64,000 bases of DNA from an uncultured Ectothiorhodospiraceae bacterium (GCA_947259575.1 CAMYMU010000024.1:62001-126000), one strand, 5' to 3'; counted from the stretch's first letter, positions 42,229 through 51,788 are shown. Numbers and translations are program-made. The notes: generated by a model from the letters alone, not told the origin.

Positions 42229-45054
42229 ATGGCAGAGCCACAAACAACCAAGTTTGAAAATGTCCTCAGCGATGAGTTGGAACTGCTGAATGAACTGCGC
42301 GATACACCCACACAGAGTGATAAGTCATCTGCCTACGAAAAGGCTTATGATTATAATCTGTCGGGCCTTTCATTTTCCGGCGGTGGCATACGCAGCGCCA
42401 CTTTTAATCTCGGTGTGATTCAGGCACTGACCAACTATGGCCTGCTGAGTAAATTTGATTATCTTTCTACCGTCTCGGGTGGCGGTTATATCGGTAGCTG
42501 GTTGACGGCGGTATTACATCGCACCGCAAAAGAGCAGGGCCAAACGGTCGACCAACAATATGTCGATCAATTTCAACAGTATCTCAAACCCCATCCAACA
42601 GAAGATCCATTGCACACCTTCAAAAAAACCATCGGCTTTGCTCCAGTCGAACACAAGGCCGTTCGCTACCTGCGCCGCTATAGTAATTACATTTCACCCC
42701 GCGTCGGACTGTCCGGTGATATGCTGGCGGCCGTTTCTATTTTTCTGCGCAACCTGGTCCTGATCCAGCTGGCCCTGATCAGTTTGGTTGCAGCGCTGCT
42801 GCTGGTGTTTCATATGGTCGGCATCGTGCCACGCTTTATTGCACCGGTCTTTTCGAAGGATCTCGTACTTCTTAATCAATTTACTGCAAGTAGCTGGGCC
42901 TTTGTCGTTCCCATGCTCGTGTTATTCGTGGCCGTCTGGTTTACGGGGCGGTTAATGGTCGAACGCAAAGTACATGATAATAAACCACCTGCTACTGCGA
43001 GAAAGGTACTAAGTTATATCATTGCCCCTTGCCTGCTTGCGGCCTGGTGGTTTTCGGCCGCAGTTGCCAATCACCCGGATATCACCACCGGGGCGAGTGG
43101 TTTCCTGTCAAACCCACAGGATTGGATCATAATCGTCGGTCTGGGTTACACCGTTGCCTGGGGCCTGGGTTTTGCTGCAGCCCTGTCAAACTCGGATCGC
43201 AAACCCGGCAAGAATGGGCTCTCCAACTTTACTCTCTTCGTCAGCGTGATCGTTGTCGGCGCCCTGTTTGGTCTCGCACTGTATGGCATTGTTCATGCGT
43301 TCAATATCAGCTATCCCAATCACTCGTTGAATCTTTGGTACGCCGTTGCTTTTGGCCCGCCGCTATTTTTACTCGTGCTGATGTTCTTTGTGACCATCCA
43401 TATAGGTGCGGCCAGACGCCGATTTAGTGAGCAGGACCGCGAGTGGTTGGCACGGCTGGGTGGCTTTATGCTATTAGCCGCAGTAGGTTGGACGCTGGCA
43501 TTCTGCCTGATTTTGTTTACTGTCCCCCTGGTTTATTGGCTTTCTACCGGTGGATTGGTTGCATTATTTACCTGGGCTACCGGTTCCGGTGTCGGTGTCT
43601 GGTTTGCACAGGGTAAGTCGACAGAGAATGGCGAGAAAGGCAAATCGTGGAAAGACACCATTGCACGGGTTGCTCCCTGGTTGTTTATCGCAGGTCTGGT
43701 GGTAATCATTACTTACGTGACACAACTCATTCTGTTTAAGTACCTGGTAGGTTCCGCCTTCCCAGGCGGCGATCAGGAATTGGCGTTTAGCGTCGCCCTC
43801 ACGGAAACACTGAATCGCCTGATACAACTGCCTTGGTTGGCAACGCTTGGCGCCGCCATCGGCATGGCCGTTTTGTTTTATATCATCGCCCGCCGCCTGG
43901 ATATCAACCTGTTTTCCCTGCATGCCATGTATTGTAATCGACTGTCTCGTGCCTACCTGGGTGCCTCACGTGCCGGCAAGCGTAAACCCAATCCGTTTAG
44001 CGGTTTCGATGAAAATGATGATTTTCCCTTTAGCCACTTAAACCGGCAGCGGCCCATCCCGATCATCAATACGGCGATCAACATGACCGGCGGTGATGAC
44101 CTCGCATGGCAGACCCGACGTGCGGCAGCGTTTTCGTTTACTCCGCAGTGGGCAGGTTATGAAACAAACAGCAGCCAGGGTGTAAAAATCGGTGGTTATC
44201 AACCGACGGCAGAATATGCGGAAAATGAAGGTAAAAATCTAGGCACCCTGGTGGCAGTATCCGGGGCAGCAGCCAGCCCCAATATGGGCTATCACACTTC
44301 ACCTGCAGTGGCCGCCTTGTTGACCGCATTCAACCTGAGGTTGGGGCGCTGGTGTGGAAATCCGGTACGCGAAACATGGAACCAGAACAGCCCGAAGTTG
44401 GCCATCACGCCGATATTAGCTGAACTGACTGGCTCGGCCACCGCCCAGGCTAACTGGATCAATCTGACCGATGGTGGCCACTTCGAAAACCTGGGTGTCT
44501 ACGAACTCGTGCGCAGGCGTTGTCGGTTTATCGTTGTCGTCGATGCAGGTTGTGATCCACTCTATCAGTATGACGACCTGGCCAACTTGCTACGCCTGTG
44601 CTGGACGGATCTGGGGGTGAATATTCGGTTTGATAATTTTGATCCGATGCATCCAAAAGAGGATAGTCGTTATTTATCCTCGCACGCCATGCTTGGTCGT
44701 ATTCAATACAGCAAAGATGAGCCTGAAGGGGTGATTCTCTATGTTAAGGCTTCCATGACCGGTGATGAATGGCCGGACATCCGACAGTACGCCGATGCGC
44801 ACAAGGATTTCCCACATGAGACAACCGCCGATCAATTCTTTGACGAAAACCAGTTCGAGGCTTACCGCCACCTCGGCTATAAAGCGATTGCAAGCATTGT
44901 CACTAAAATGGAGGACGAATTGGGTACCTCTTTAAGAAATCTCTCCGTGACTGATTTATTGAGTATGCTGGGCCATGACAGTACCGATGAAAACGAAATC
45001 CATGCGTTTCGCATTTTGGTAGCCAGACTTACGGGACAATATCCAAATCTTTAG
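42229..45054 (+). CDS. Large membrane-bound patatin-like phospholipase
   Basis: A 941-residue protein with a split patatin domain. The front part (45-150) has the oxyanion loop SGGGIRS and the nucleophile Ser83 in TVSGGGY (in place of the usual GxSxG). A central insert (about 160-570) carries around ten membrane helices. The back part (590-941) has the patatin catalytic Asp in LTDGGHFENLGVYEL. The family hydrolyses acyl chains of phospholipids. Such membrane-inserted forms are known in bacteria but poorly studied. The strong site AGGAGG precedes the ATG. It lies 289 bases after the ATPase-FHA gene. Confidence 0.85.
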   Translation: MAEPQTTKFENVLSDELELLNELRDTPTQSDKSSAYEKAYDYNLSGLSFSGGGIRSATFNLGVIQALTNYGLLSKFDYLSTVSGGGYIGSWLTAVLHRTAKEQGQTVDQQYVDQFQQYLKPHPTEDPLHTFKKTIGFAPVEHKAVRYLRRYSNYISPRVGLSGDMLAAVSIFLRNLVLIQLALISLVAALLLVFHMVGIVPRFIAPVFSKDLVLLNQFTASSWAFVVPMLVLFVAVWFTGRLMVERKVHDNKPPATARKVLSYIIAPCLLAAWWFSAAVANHPDITTGASGFLSNPQDWIIIVGLGYTVAWGLGFAAALSNSDRKPGKNGLSNFTLFVSVIVVGALFGLALYGIVHAFNISYPNHSLNLWYAVAFGPPLFLLVLMFFVTIHIGAARRRFSEQDREWLARLGGFMLLAAVGWTLAFCLILFTVPLVYWLSTGGLVALFTWATGSGVGVWFAQGKSTENGEKGKSWKDTIARVAPWLFIAGLVVIITYVTQLILFKYLVGSAFPGGDQELAFSVALTETLNRLIQLPWLATLGAAIGMAVLFYIIARRLDINLFSLHAMYCNRLSRAYLGASRAGKRKPNPFSGFDENDDFPFSHLNRQRPIPIINTAINMTGGDDLAWQTRRAAAFSFTPQWAGYETNSSQGVKIGGYQPTAEYAENEGKNLGTLVAVSGAAASPNMGYHTSPAVAALLTAFNLRLGRWCGNPVRETWNQNSPKLAITPILAELTGSATAQANWINLTDGGHFENLGVYELVRRRCRFIVVVDAGCDPLYQYDDLANLLRLCWTDLGVNIRFDNFDPMHPKEDSRYLSSHAMLGRIQYSKDEPEGVILYVKASMTGDEWPDIRQYADAHKDFPHETTADQFFDENQFEAYRHLGYKAIASIVTKMEDELGTSLRNLSVTDLLSMLGHDSTDENEIHAFRILVARLTGQYPNL

Positions 45055-45101
45055 CCGACTACTTGCTGTTGAATGGCCTCTAAACCACATCAGGCCTGTG
45101 T

Positions 45102-45335
45102 ATGAATGATCAACCCGATCAGTCACTCCAGGCAGAGCAATTTAAAAAACTTGCTCACTATCGTATGCCGTTTGGCAAATACAAAGGTGCATTACTGATC
45201 GATCTACCTGAGCCGTATGTCGTCTGGTTTCACAAACAGGGCTTTCCAAAAGGGGAGCTGGGTGTCATGTTGGGTATACTGTATGAAATCAAACTCAATG
45301 GCCTGGAGTATTTGTTCAAGCCGTTTCGAAAATAA
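45102..45335 (+). CDS. DUF3820 family protein
   Basis: A 77-residue protein that matches DUF3820 throughout: YRMPFGKYKGALLIDLPEPYV with the MPFGK motif, then GFPKGELGVMLGILYEIKLNGL. The family is common in Gammaproteobacteria and its role is not clear. It is four bases upstream of darP on the same strand, a frequent arrangement. Confidence 0.88.
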   Translation: MNDQPDQSLQAEQFKKLAHYRMPFGKYKGALLIDLPEPYVVWFHKQGFPKGELGVMLGILYEIKLNGLEYLFKPFRK

Positions 45336-45339
45336 TAAC

Positions 45340-45852
45340 ATGTCCAATCACGACGAACCTGTTCTCAAAAAAAGCAAGGCCCAACAAAAGCGTGATGCCG
45401 TGGCGGCACAGGCGCTGGGGGCTAAACTGGTTGAATTGACCGTGGCACAATTAAAAACGCTATCCGAGAAAATTGATTTACCGGATACATTGCTTGAGGC
45501 GTTATTGTTGTGTCAGACCATCAAAGCCCGTGAAGGCCGTCGCCGTCAGTTGCAATTCATTGGGAAACTGATGCGTGATATCGATCTTGCGCTGATTGAG
45601 CAGCAACTCGCTCAGCTTAAACGCGGTGGACTGGTCGAGACGCAACAGTTGCATCGTATAGAAAGCTGGCGTGATCGATTGTTAAGTGAAGGCGAGGCCG
45701 CACTTAAAGAGTTGTTACAACAATATCCCGAAACAGATGCGAGCCAGGTACGACAACTCATCGTGAGTGCGCATAAGGAAAGAACTCATAACCAGCCACC
45801 ACGGGCCGCACGTTTGCTGTTTAAGTCTTTACGGACGTTGTTGAGTGAGTAA
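45340..45852 (+). CDS. darP: DarP (YjgA), 50S ribosome-associated assembly factor
   Basis: The start is ATG 45340, which gives MSNHDEPVLKKSKAQQKRD and a protein of 170 residues. It has the YjgA/DarP pattern: KAQQKRDAVAAQALGAKLVELT, then AREGRRRQLQFIGKLMRDID and a late LRQLIVSAHKER-like region (VRQLIVSAHKER). DarP binds late 50S precursors in E. coli. A longer open frame from 45217 overlaps the DUF3820 gene and is not real. Confidence 0.92.
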   Translation: MSNHDEPVLKKSKAQQKRDAVAAQALGAKLVELTVAQLKTLSEKIDLPDTLLEALLLCQTIKAREGRRRQLQFIGKLMRDIDLALIEQQLAQLKRGGLVETQQLHRIESWRDRLLSEGEAALKELLQQYPETDASQVRQLIVSAHKERTHNQPPRAARLLFKSLRTLLSE

Positions 45853-45986
45853 GACGAGGTTTTTTTGCGAACCGATCTGCATGAATAGTGTCTGCTATCT
45901 AAGTGAGCCTGGCGTAAGAGTTCGATTGAATGTATCTTGATCGTCGTTGTCAGTGAATTATCGAAAAAAAATAAGGGAATCAGTTT

Positions 45987-46478
45987 ATGCGAATTAAAAT
46001 CTTGGCGCTCCTGACCTGTTTGTTGTTGCCCGCCTCGTTACTTGCTGCAGAGGCCGCTAATAATTCAACTGCCCCATGGGGGTCTGCCAAACTTGACCCG
46101 GTCGAGTATAAGCCGCACAAGGTGGTTTATGATGTTAGTGTTTCCAGTGAGTCAGCCTTTACCCATGTGCTGGACAGGGTTAGCTATCTGAACAAACTTT
46201 ATCAGGCCGATCCGTTTGATTCTTCTATTGTCATGGTGTTGCATGGTAATGAAATTCCATTTTTTGCGATTAAAAATTATGATAAGTACAAGGTACTGAT
46301 GAAGCGTGCCCGTAGTCTGACTCAAAGTGGAAATATTCGTTTTCGTATGTGCAAGCTGGCGGCGCAGGGCCACGGTTTTGAACTGGCCGATATTCATGGT
46401 TTTGTCGAGATGGTGCCTATGGCCGATGCGGAAATTGTACGACTGCAACAGGAGGAAGGTCATGTTTACATGCAATAA
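45987..46478 (+). CDS. Exported DsrE-like protein
   Basis: A signal peptide (ends LLAAEA) leads a DsrE/DsrF-like fold: KVVYDVSVSSESAFTHVLDRVSYLNKLY, then SSIVMVLHGNEIPFFAI and, at the end, FRMCKLAAQGHGFELADIHGFVEMVPMADAEIVRLQQEG-like residues. The single late Cys in RMCKL is at the place of the DsrE-family Cys. Exported DsrE-like proteins are often found with sulfur or quinone metabolism genes. The next gene starts inside its end. Confidence 0.8.
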   Translation: MRIKILALLTCLLLPASLLAAEAANNSTAPWGSAKLDPVEYKPHKVVYDVSVSSESAFTHVLDRVSYLNKLYQADPFDSSIVMVLHGNEIPFFAIKNYDKYKVLMKRARSLTQSGNIRFRMCKLAAQGHGFELADIHGFVEMVPMADAEIVRLQQEEGHVYMQ

Positions 46479-47484
46479 CAAGTTTATCGGATCGCTGTGT
46501 GTCGCATGCAGCTTGTTAATGGTGAGCATGCATGCCTCGGCTGAGTTGGTTGATACACCCTATAGCGCGGTCAGCCTTCCATTTGAATTACATCAGGTGC
46601 CCAATAAACCTGTGTATTACATTGTTGGTGAATCAGGTGTGCCTGGTGCAAACAACGAGGGACATACTTCTAACGCCGGTTTTGTGGTGACCGATGAAGG
46701 TGTGGTGGTCTACGATGCGCTGGGTACACCCGCACTTGGGTATCGTATGATTCAACGGATCCGAGAAGTCACCGATAAACCCATTAAGAAAATTATTGTC
46801 AGTCACTATCATGCCGATCACATTTATGGCCTACAGGCCTTTAAACAACATGCAGGTAATCCGAAAGTGATTGCACAGCAGCTAGCACTGGGTTATGTCG
46901 GTGGTAGCCGTGCCAGCCAGGGCGAGGCAGGACAACGTCGTCTTGCGCAACGGCGCGAAGTGTTGTTTCCGTGGGTGGATGAAAATACCTTCCTGGTGCC
47001 ACCGGATATCACAATTGAAAAAAGTCACACGTTTAAATTAGGTGGCCTGACATTTGATGTGCGCCATCTGGGGCCGGCCCATGCACCCGGTGACATTATT
47101 CTACTGGTCAAGGAACTGGGAGTGTTATTCAGTGGTGATGTGATCTACAAAGGACGTATTCCGTTTCTGGATAGCCCGGAAACAGACGTGAAGAGCTGGC
47201 TCAAGGGTCTGGATTTTCTGACCAACATAAAACCTGCACCGACGTTTATTGTTCCTGGTCATGGTGATGCCGAGACCGACGTCGCAAATGCCTTGTCATT
47301 TACCAAGGAGTATCTTGAGTTTGTGATCAACGCGATGACAAAAGGCCTTAAGAACCTGGATGGTTTTAAAGAAACCTACGAAAGTACTGATTGGTCGAAG
47401 TATGAAAACATGCCCGCCTTTAAAGCCAGTAACCGTGGTAACGCTTACCGTATTTACCTGGAACTGGAACCGGAATTCTTTTAA
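46462..47484 (+). CDS. Exported metallo-beta-lactamase-fold hydrolase (SoxH-like)
   Basis: The ATG at 46462 has GGAGGAAGG just upstream and overlaps the DsrE-like stop by 17 bases; a longer frame from 46327 is not needed. A signal peptide (ending MHASAELV) leads a metallo-beta-lactamase domain with HYHADH (115-120), then the later His in LGPAHAPGD, Asp in FSGDVIY and His in PGHGDAE. This matches the SoxH or quinoprotein relay-system Zn hydrolase type found near sulfur-oxidation or PQQ genes. Substrate unknown; coupling to the DsrE-like gene suggests a shared redox or sulfur role. Confidence 0.85.
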   Translation: MFTCNNKFIGSLCVACSLLMVSMHASAELVDTPYSAVSLPFELHQVPNKPVYYIVGESGVPGANNEGHTSNAGFVVTDEGVVVYDALGTPALGYRMIQRIREVTDKPIKKIIVSHYHADHIYGLQAFKQHAGNPKVIAQQLALGYVGGSRASQGEAGQRRLAQRREVLFPWVDENTFLVPPDITIEKSHTFKLGGLTFDVRHLGPAHAPGDIILLVKELGVLFSGDVIYKGRIPFLDSPETDVKSWLKGLDFLTNIKPAPTFIVPGHGDAETDVANALSFTKEYLEFVINAMTKGLKNLDGFKETYESTDWSKYENMPAFKASNRGNAYRIYLELEPEFF

Positions 47485-47583
47485 AAGGAGCGTTCAGTTT
47501 CATGTTGGGCTGATATTTGTCAATAGGAAACGGTGGTAACTTTGATAGACTAAGGGGTAACTAGCAGAACGATTGGTGGTGAA

Positions 47584-48387
47584 ATGAAAATCCATTTCTA
47601 TGGTTACAATGCTTTTATCATCGAAGCAGCCAATAAAAAACTTGCGATCGATCCTGGTGCATTATTTTTTTACTGGTTCCGATTCACCTCACTGATACCA
47701 CCATCAAAATGGCCGGGTATCACTCACATCTTTATTACACACGGTGATCCGGATCATTTCTGGCATGCCGATCGGGTGGCCTCTGCCTCCGATGCAAAAG
47801 TGATCTGTAACAAGACCATGGTGCGCACTATCAATGGTCAGCCTCTGATGTTGGGGCCGCGTAATAAAGGGCTGGCTTTTACTACTACATTCAATAATCT
47901 TCAAACTCTCTCAGTCGATGAAACTATTGATTTGGATGGTATGTCCATCACCGGCATTAAAACTACCCATGGTCAGCTTCTGCTTAAAGTCGGTCCTTTT
48001 TCAAAGATAGTTAAACCTGGCCCTGGTGAGCGTATAGGTTGGGGTGCGATTGGGTTCGATATTAATCTGGGTGGTAAGCATATCGTAAACCTGGGGGATA
48101 CCTTGTTGCACGAAAAAGAATGGCAGGATATTAAAGAACCGGATGTTTTAATGATCCCCATCGGCGGTAAGGCCATTCATAACACCATGGATGTGGAACA
48201 AGCTGTGAAGGCGGTCAGGATCATGCAGCCTAAATATGTGATTCCCTGTCACTATAATTGCCCGGCCTTTTTTACTAAACAATACAATCCAGCGGATGAT
48301 CGACAGTTTAAAGCAGAAGTAGAAAAGGCAGGAAGTCAGTGCGTGATCCTTGGTATTGGCGAATCAATAGAAATCACCGATGAATAA
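47584..48387 (+). CDS. UlaG-like metallo-hydrolase
   Basis: The protein of 267 residues carries HGDPDHFWH (HxxDH region), a middle LGDTLLHEKEW, and CHYNCPAFF near the end. The first strand (MKIHFYGYNAFIIEAANKKLAIDPG) is typical of the UlaG/YtkL family of metal-dependent hydrolases. No signal peptide is seen, so it is cytoplasmic. It overlaps the next gene by eight bases. Substrate unknown. Confidence 0.82.
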   Translation: MKIHFYGYNAFIIEAANKKLAIDPGALFFYWFRFTSLIPPSKWPGITHIFITHGDPDHFWHADRVASASDAKVICNKTMVRTINGQPLMLGPRNKGLAFTTTFNNLQTLSVDETIDLDGMSITGIKTTHGQLLLKVGPFSKIVKPGPGERIGWGAIGFDINLGGKHIVNLGDTLLHEKEWQDIKEPDVLMIPIGGKAIHNTMDVEQAVKAVRIMQPKYVIPCHYNCPAFFTKQYNPADDRQFKAEVEKAGSQCVILGIGESIEITDE

Positions 48388-49087
48388 ACAAGACATTCTA
48401 TTGAAACCTGTTTTCATCTGGATACGTTTTGCCATACGCATGAGTTTGTTTACTGTTGCATTGATGTGGCCGGCAGGGACCTGGCTCTGGTGGGAAGCCT
48501 GGGTGATAGTAGGATTATGGTTTGTGTATGGTTTGATACTGACTCTTTATCTAATACGCAACGATCCTGCCTTATTGGTTGAACGGTTAAAACTGGTGCC
48601 AATACATAAAGACCAGAAAACTTGGGATAAGATTCTGATGGGGCTGTTTTTTATTGCCGGGATTGCACTTTATCTAGTGCCGGGTTTTGATGTGGTACGT
48701 TATGGTTGGAGCGAGTCATTACCCATGTGGATGAAAATCGTTGCAATCGTTATCCATCTTCCTTGCTTTTGGTTGTTAGGCTGGATAATGCGTGAAAATA
48801 CATTTCTGGCACAGGTAGTTAAAATTGACAAACAACGCGGTCATCAGGTGATCACAACCGGGCCTTATGCGCTGGTGCGCCACCCTATGTACACGGTGGT
48901 TATTATTTTATTGTTTGCCGTCCCGGTAGCACTGGGCTCGCGTTATGCCTTGCTGCTTGCAGTATTCTTAACTGTATTATTGATTGTACGTACTTATCTG
49001 GAAGATCGAACATTGCATGATGAGTTGGAAGGGTATCCTCAATACGCAAAACAAACTCGTTATCGCTTGATGCCCGGCATATGGTAG
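48380..49087 (+). CDS. Isoprenylcysteine/phospholipid methyltransferase-like membrane protein
   Basis: Five or six membrane helices are followed by a conserved region GPYALVRHPMYTVVIILLF and EDRTLHDELEGYPQYAKQTRYRLMPGIW, the pattern of the ICMT/PEMT/NnrU-like group that binds S-adenosylmethionine at a cytoplasmic face. Substrate in bacteria is unknown. It starts inside the upstream metallo-hydrolase gene, so the two are one unit. Confidence 0.85.
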   Translation: MNKQDILLKPVFIWIRFAIRMSLFTVALMWPAGTWLWWEAWVIVGLWFVYGLILTLYLIRNDPALLVERLKLVPIHKDQKTWDKILMGLFFIAGIALYLVPGFDVVRYGWSESLPMWMKIVAIVIHLPCFWLLGWIMRENTFLAQVVKIDKQRGHQVITTGPYALVRHPMYTVVIILLFAVPVALGSRYALLLAVFLTVLLIVRTYLEDRTLHDELEGYPQYAKQTRYRLMPGIW

Positions 49088-49162
49088 GGTAGTGATATCG
49101 AAACCCATTGAAACATCGGCAGGTATGGATCTATTCTGTCGAATGACAAGAGGAAGATTAGA

Positions 49163-50011
49163 ATGGAGACGCTCGTCACGACTGAATGGTTAAGCCAACA
49201 TCTGGATGACCCAGATCTGGTGTTGCTTGACTGCACAGTTACTACCATACCTCATGATGACGGCGGTTTTCATAATGTCAGTGCCCGTCCAGACTATGAA
49301 CTAGGTCATCTTCCAAACGCGGGGTTTGCTGATCTCAAGGGTGATCTTTGCGACACAAGTAATTCTGTCGATTTTGCACTACCCACAGCTGAAGAATTTT
49401 GTCATGTGATGGGGGCACTGGGAGTGGGTGACGATTCTCACGTGGTGCTTTACGATACAAATTATACTGCATGGGCTGCCCGTGTTTGGTGGATGTTACG
49501 CTGGGTTGGTTTCGATCGCGCCGCCATTCTTGATGGCGGACTTGGTGCCTGGGCCTCAGAAGGTCGGGCGCTATCTACAGAGACAGTCACACGCGCGGCA
49601 AAACTATTAACCCCCAATCCCCGACCTGAACTCATGGCCGATCAAGCTGAAGTACTGGCCAGTATTGATGACGATGCCATTATTCTTATCGACACATTAC
49701 CGGAAGAATTTTATCGAGGAGAGATGGCTATCTATGCACGTCCAGGCCATATTCCTGGTGCTCTCAACATCAATGGCCTTAAGTTATTGGACAAGACCGG
49801 GCGTTTCCGTTCGGAGGATGAGCTGACATCGATGCACAACAAGATTGACCCTGATGCGCGTATTATTACCTATTGTGGTGGGGGGATCGTCGCCTCTGCA
49901 AATGCTTTTATCATGACTCGACTCGGTTTTAGCAACGTTGCTGTTTATACTGATTCTCTTCAGGTATGGGCGGCTGATCCAGATAAGCCGATGGTGATCG
50001 GTGTTTCATAG
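49163..50011 (+). CDS. Two-domain sulfurtransferase (rhodanese/MST type)
   Basis: A 282-residue cytoplasmic protein with an inactive-type first rhodanese domain (1-140) and a second domain with active-site Cys238 in YCGGGIVAS. The loop differs from thiosulfate sulfurtransferase CRKGVT and mercaptopyruvate sulfurtransferase CGSGVTA, but is nearer to the second. GAGGAAG precedes the ATG at 49163. The donor is not certain. Confidence 0.88.
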   Translation: METLVTTEWLSQHLDDPDLVLLDCTVTTIPHDDGGFHNVSARPDYELGHLPNAGFADLKGDLCDTSNSVDFALPTAEEFCHVMGALGVGDDSHVVLYDTNYTAWAARVWWMLRWVGFDRAAILDGGLGAWASEGRALSTETVTRAAKLLTPNPRPELMADQAEVLASIDDDAIILIDTLPEEFYRGEMAIYARPGHIPGALNINGLKLLDKTGRFRSEDELTSMHNKIDPDARIITYCGGGIVASANAFIMTRLGFSNVAVYTDSLQVWAADPDKPMVIGVS

Positions 50012-50080
50012 TCACCGAACCAGGTCTAGTGATTGATAGAAAGGGGCTTTGGTGAAGACTCAGTTTGACAGGTTACAATC

Positions 50081-50518
50081 ATGCAAATAATAATCGGATG
50101 GATTTTGATCCTGTTCGGCGGGGGACTATATCTTGCCCAGCTTATTTCATCTATTAATTTCTCGCTAGCACAACGGCTTGGAATCCAGGAAAAACCAGAA
50201 ACTGCAGATACATTATTACAACGATCTGAGCGTTACACGGCCTACTGGGATCTTGTCACGCTACTATGGTTACCACTAGCCGGTGTGCTAATGGTGATAG
50301 ATCACTCGTGGTGGCCAGTGATGTCTTTACTCGGTGGTGCAATCTATTTTGATACGGCTGGCAGGGAGGCGGTAAAAAATCTCAGTTTTCAGCATCAAGG
50401 TCTCAAGGTCGGCACAGATAAAGTAAGGCGTGTATTCTTTGCAAGCTATTATGTAATGGCTGTTATCGCCGTTATTGTCATTGTGTTCGCAATTTCTGCT
50501 TTATATACCTCTCTTTAA
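50081..50518 (+). CDS. Small membrane protein of unknown function
   Basis: A 145-residue protein with four hydrophobic helices (residues 3-22, 55-72, 78-95, 120-142) and no recognised domain. A short cytoplasmic stretch with KPETADTLLQRSERYTAYWD separates the first two. It follows the sulfurtransferase by 69 bases. Function unknown. Confidence 0.65.
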   Translation: MQIIIGWILILFGGGLYLAQLISSINFSLAQRLGIQEKPETADTLLQRSERYTAYWDLVTLLWLPLAGVLMVIDHSWWPVMSLLGGAIYFDTAGREAVKNLSFQHQGLKVGTDKVRRVFFASYYVMAVIAVIVIVFAISALYTSL

Positions 50519-50594
50519 ACTACATTTTGCACAGCATAGACGGCTGGACATGGATTAGCCTTACAACTGGTCAGATAAAATCAACATCTACTCC

Positions 50595-50623
50595 TTGACA
50601 ATCTAGGACAAGCGTATTATTTT
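50595..50623 (+). promoter_or_regulatory. Sigma-70 promoter of the ene-reductase gene
   Basis: TTGACA (50595-50600) is a perfect -35. With a 17-base spacer the -10 would be TATTTT (50618-50623). A GGATGCGCGTCC near-palindrome (50638-50649) directly after it is a candidate operator for the TetR-type regulator encoded downstream. Confidence 0.5.
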
Positions 50624-50637
50624 TAATTTGAAAATTA

Positions 50638-50649
50638 GGATGCGCGTCC
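50638..50649. promoter_or_regulatory. Candidate TetR operator before the ene-reductase gene
   Basis: GGATGCGCGTCC is palindromic at 10 of 12 positions (GGA-GCGC-TCC). It lies just after the predicted -10 box and 48 bases before the start codon. No second copy was seen in the window, so assignment to the TetR protein rests on position. Confidence 0.35.
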
Positions 50650-50696
50650 AAAAATAGCGTATAAATAACAACAGCCAAAACGGCCGGGAGGCTAAC

Positions 50697-51788
50697 ATGA
50701 GCGATAAGCTATTTACTTCTTTTAAGCTAGGTGATCTTGAACTTTCAAACCGATTGGTGATGGCGCCAATGACGCGTAATCGTGCCAATGCGGAGAGTGC
50801 CCCGCATGATTTAAATGTAACCTATTATCAACAGCGTGCGACGGCAGGTCTGATTATCACCGAAGGGGCACCAGTGTCAGCCGATGGAGTTGGTTATCCC
50901 GCTACGCCGGGTATCTACAGTGATGCCCAGGTAGCAGGTTGGCGCAAGGTCATTAATGCGGTGCATGCAAAGGGCGGGCGTATTTTTGTGCAACTTTGGT
51001 ACTGTGGGCGCATCTCGCATCCTGATATGTTACCTGACAACCATACACCGGTTGCGCCTTCAGCCATTCAACCCGAAGGTGATGCTATAACGTATGAGGG
51101 TTTTAAACCTTTCGTGATGCCCCGTGCATTGGAAGCTAACGAAATTTCAGAGATTGTTGCCCAATTCAAACATGCAGCAAATATGGCCAAACAAGCCGGG
51201 TTTGATGGTGTAGAAATTCATGGTGCGAATGGTTATATCATCGATCAATTCCTGCGTGATGGCACGAATCAACGTACAGATAAATATGGCGGTAGTTTAG
51301 AAAACCGTATGCGTTTTCTAAATGAGATTCTCGATGCGGTCTGTGATGTATGGCCAAGCCAGCGCGTTGGACTGCGGTTGACTCCAGAGAATAGTTTTAA
51401 TTCAATGTCTGATTCGGATCCACAAAACCACTTTGCTTATTTCATCGCTCAGTTAAATAATCGTGATCTTGCGTATTTACATATGCTTGAAGGCGACATG
51501 ATCAACAAAACACGTCATGTCGACTATCGGGCACTGCGTGATGAGTTTGAGGGAACTTATATCGCGAACAATGCTTATGATAAAGCACGCGCAGAGCAGG
51601 CTATCGATAATGGTGATGCTGACTTGATTGCTTTTGGTGTGCCATTTTTAGCTAACCCTGATCTGGTTTACCGTTATCAACATGATTTACCACTTAATGA
51701 ACCCGACATGGACACCTTCTATGGTGGAGATGAACATGGTTATACAGACTATCCTTTCGCCGAGCAGAAAGTTGCGGAACCTGCTTAA
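50697..51788 (+). CDS. nemA: Old Yellow Enzyme ene-reductase (NemA-like)
   Basis: A 363-residue FMN enzyme with the OYE pattern: LVMAPMTRNRAN near 20, AGLIITEGAPVS near 53, HGANGYIIDQFLRDGTNQR (substrate His and Asn) near 180, then RLTPENSFNSMSD and a late AFGVPFLANPDLVYR. It reduces activated C=C bonds, N-ethylmaleimide, nitrate esters or quinone-like electrophiles using NAD(P)H. It leads a probable operon with a TetR regulator and a peroxiredoxin. Confidence 0.94.
   Translation: MSDKLFTSFKLGDLELSNRLVMAPMTRNRANAESAPHDLNVTYYQQRATAGLIITEGAPVSADGVGYPATPGIYSDAQVAGWRKVINAVHAKGGRIFVQLWYCGRISHPDMLPDNHTPVAPSAIQPEGDAITYEGFKPFVMPRALEANEISEIVAQFKHAANMAKQAGFDGVEIHGANGYIIDQFLRDGTNQRTDKYGGSLENRMRFLNEILDAVCDVWPSQRVGLRLTPENSFNSMSDSDPQNHFAYFIAQLNNRDLAYLHMLEGDMINKTRHVDYRALRDEFEGTYIANNAYDKARAEQAIDNGDADLIAFGVPFLANPDLVYRYQHDLPLNEPDMDTFYGGDEHGYTDYPFAEQKVAEPA

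Noticed and set aside
45217-45339. Upstream extension of the darP frame
   Set aside because: It lies inside DUF3820 and has no similarity to DarP; the family start fits ATG 45340.
46327-46461. Upstream extension of the metallo-hydrolase frame
   Set aside because: It overlaps the DsrE-like gene in another frame. The ATG at 46462 has a strong site and begins a good signal peptide.
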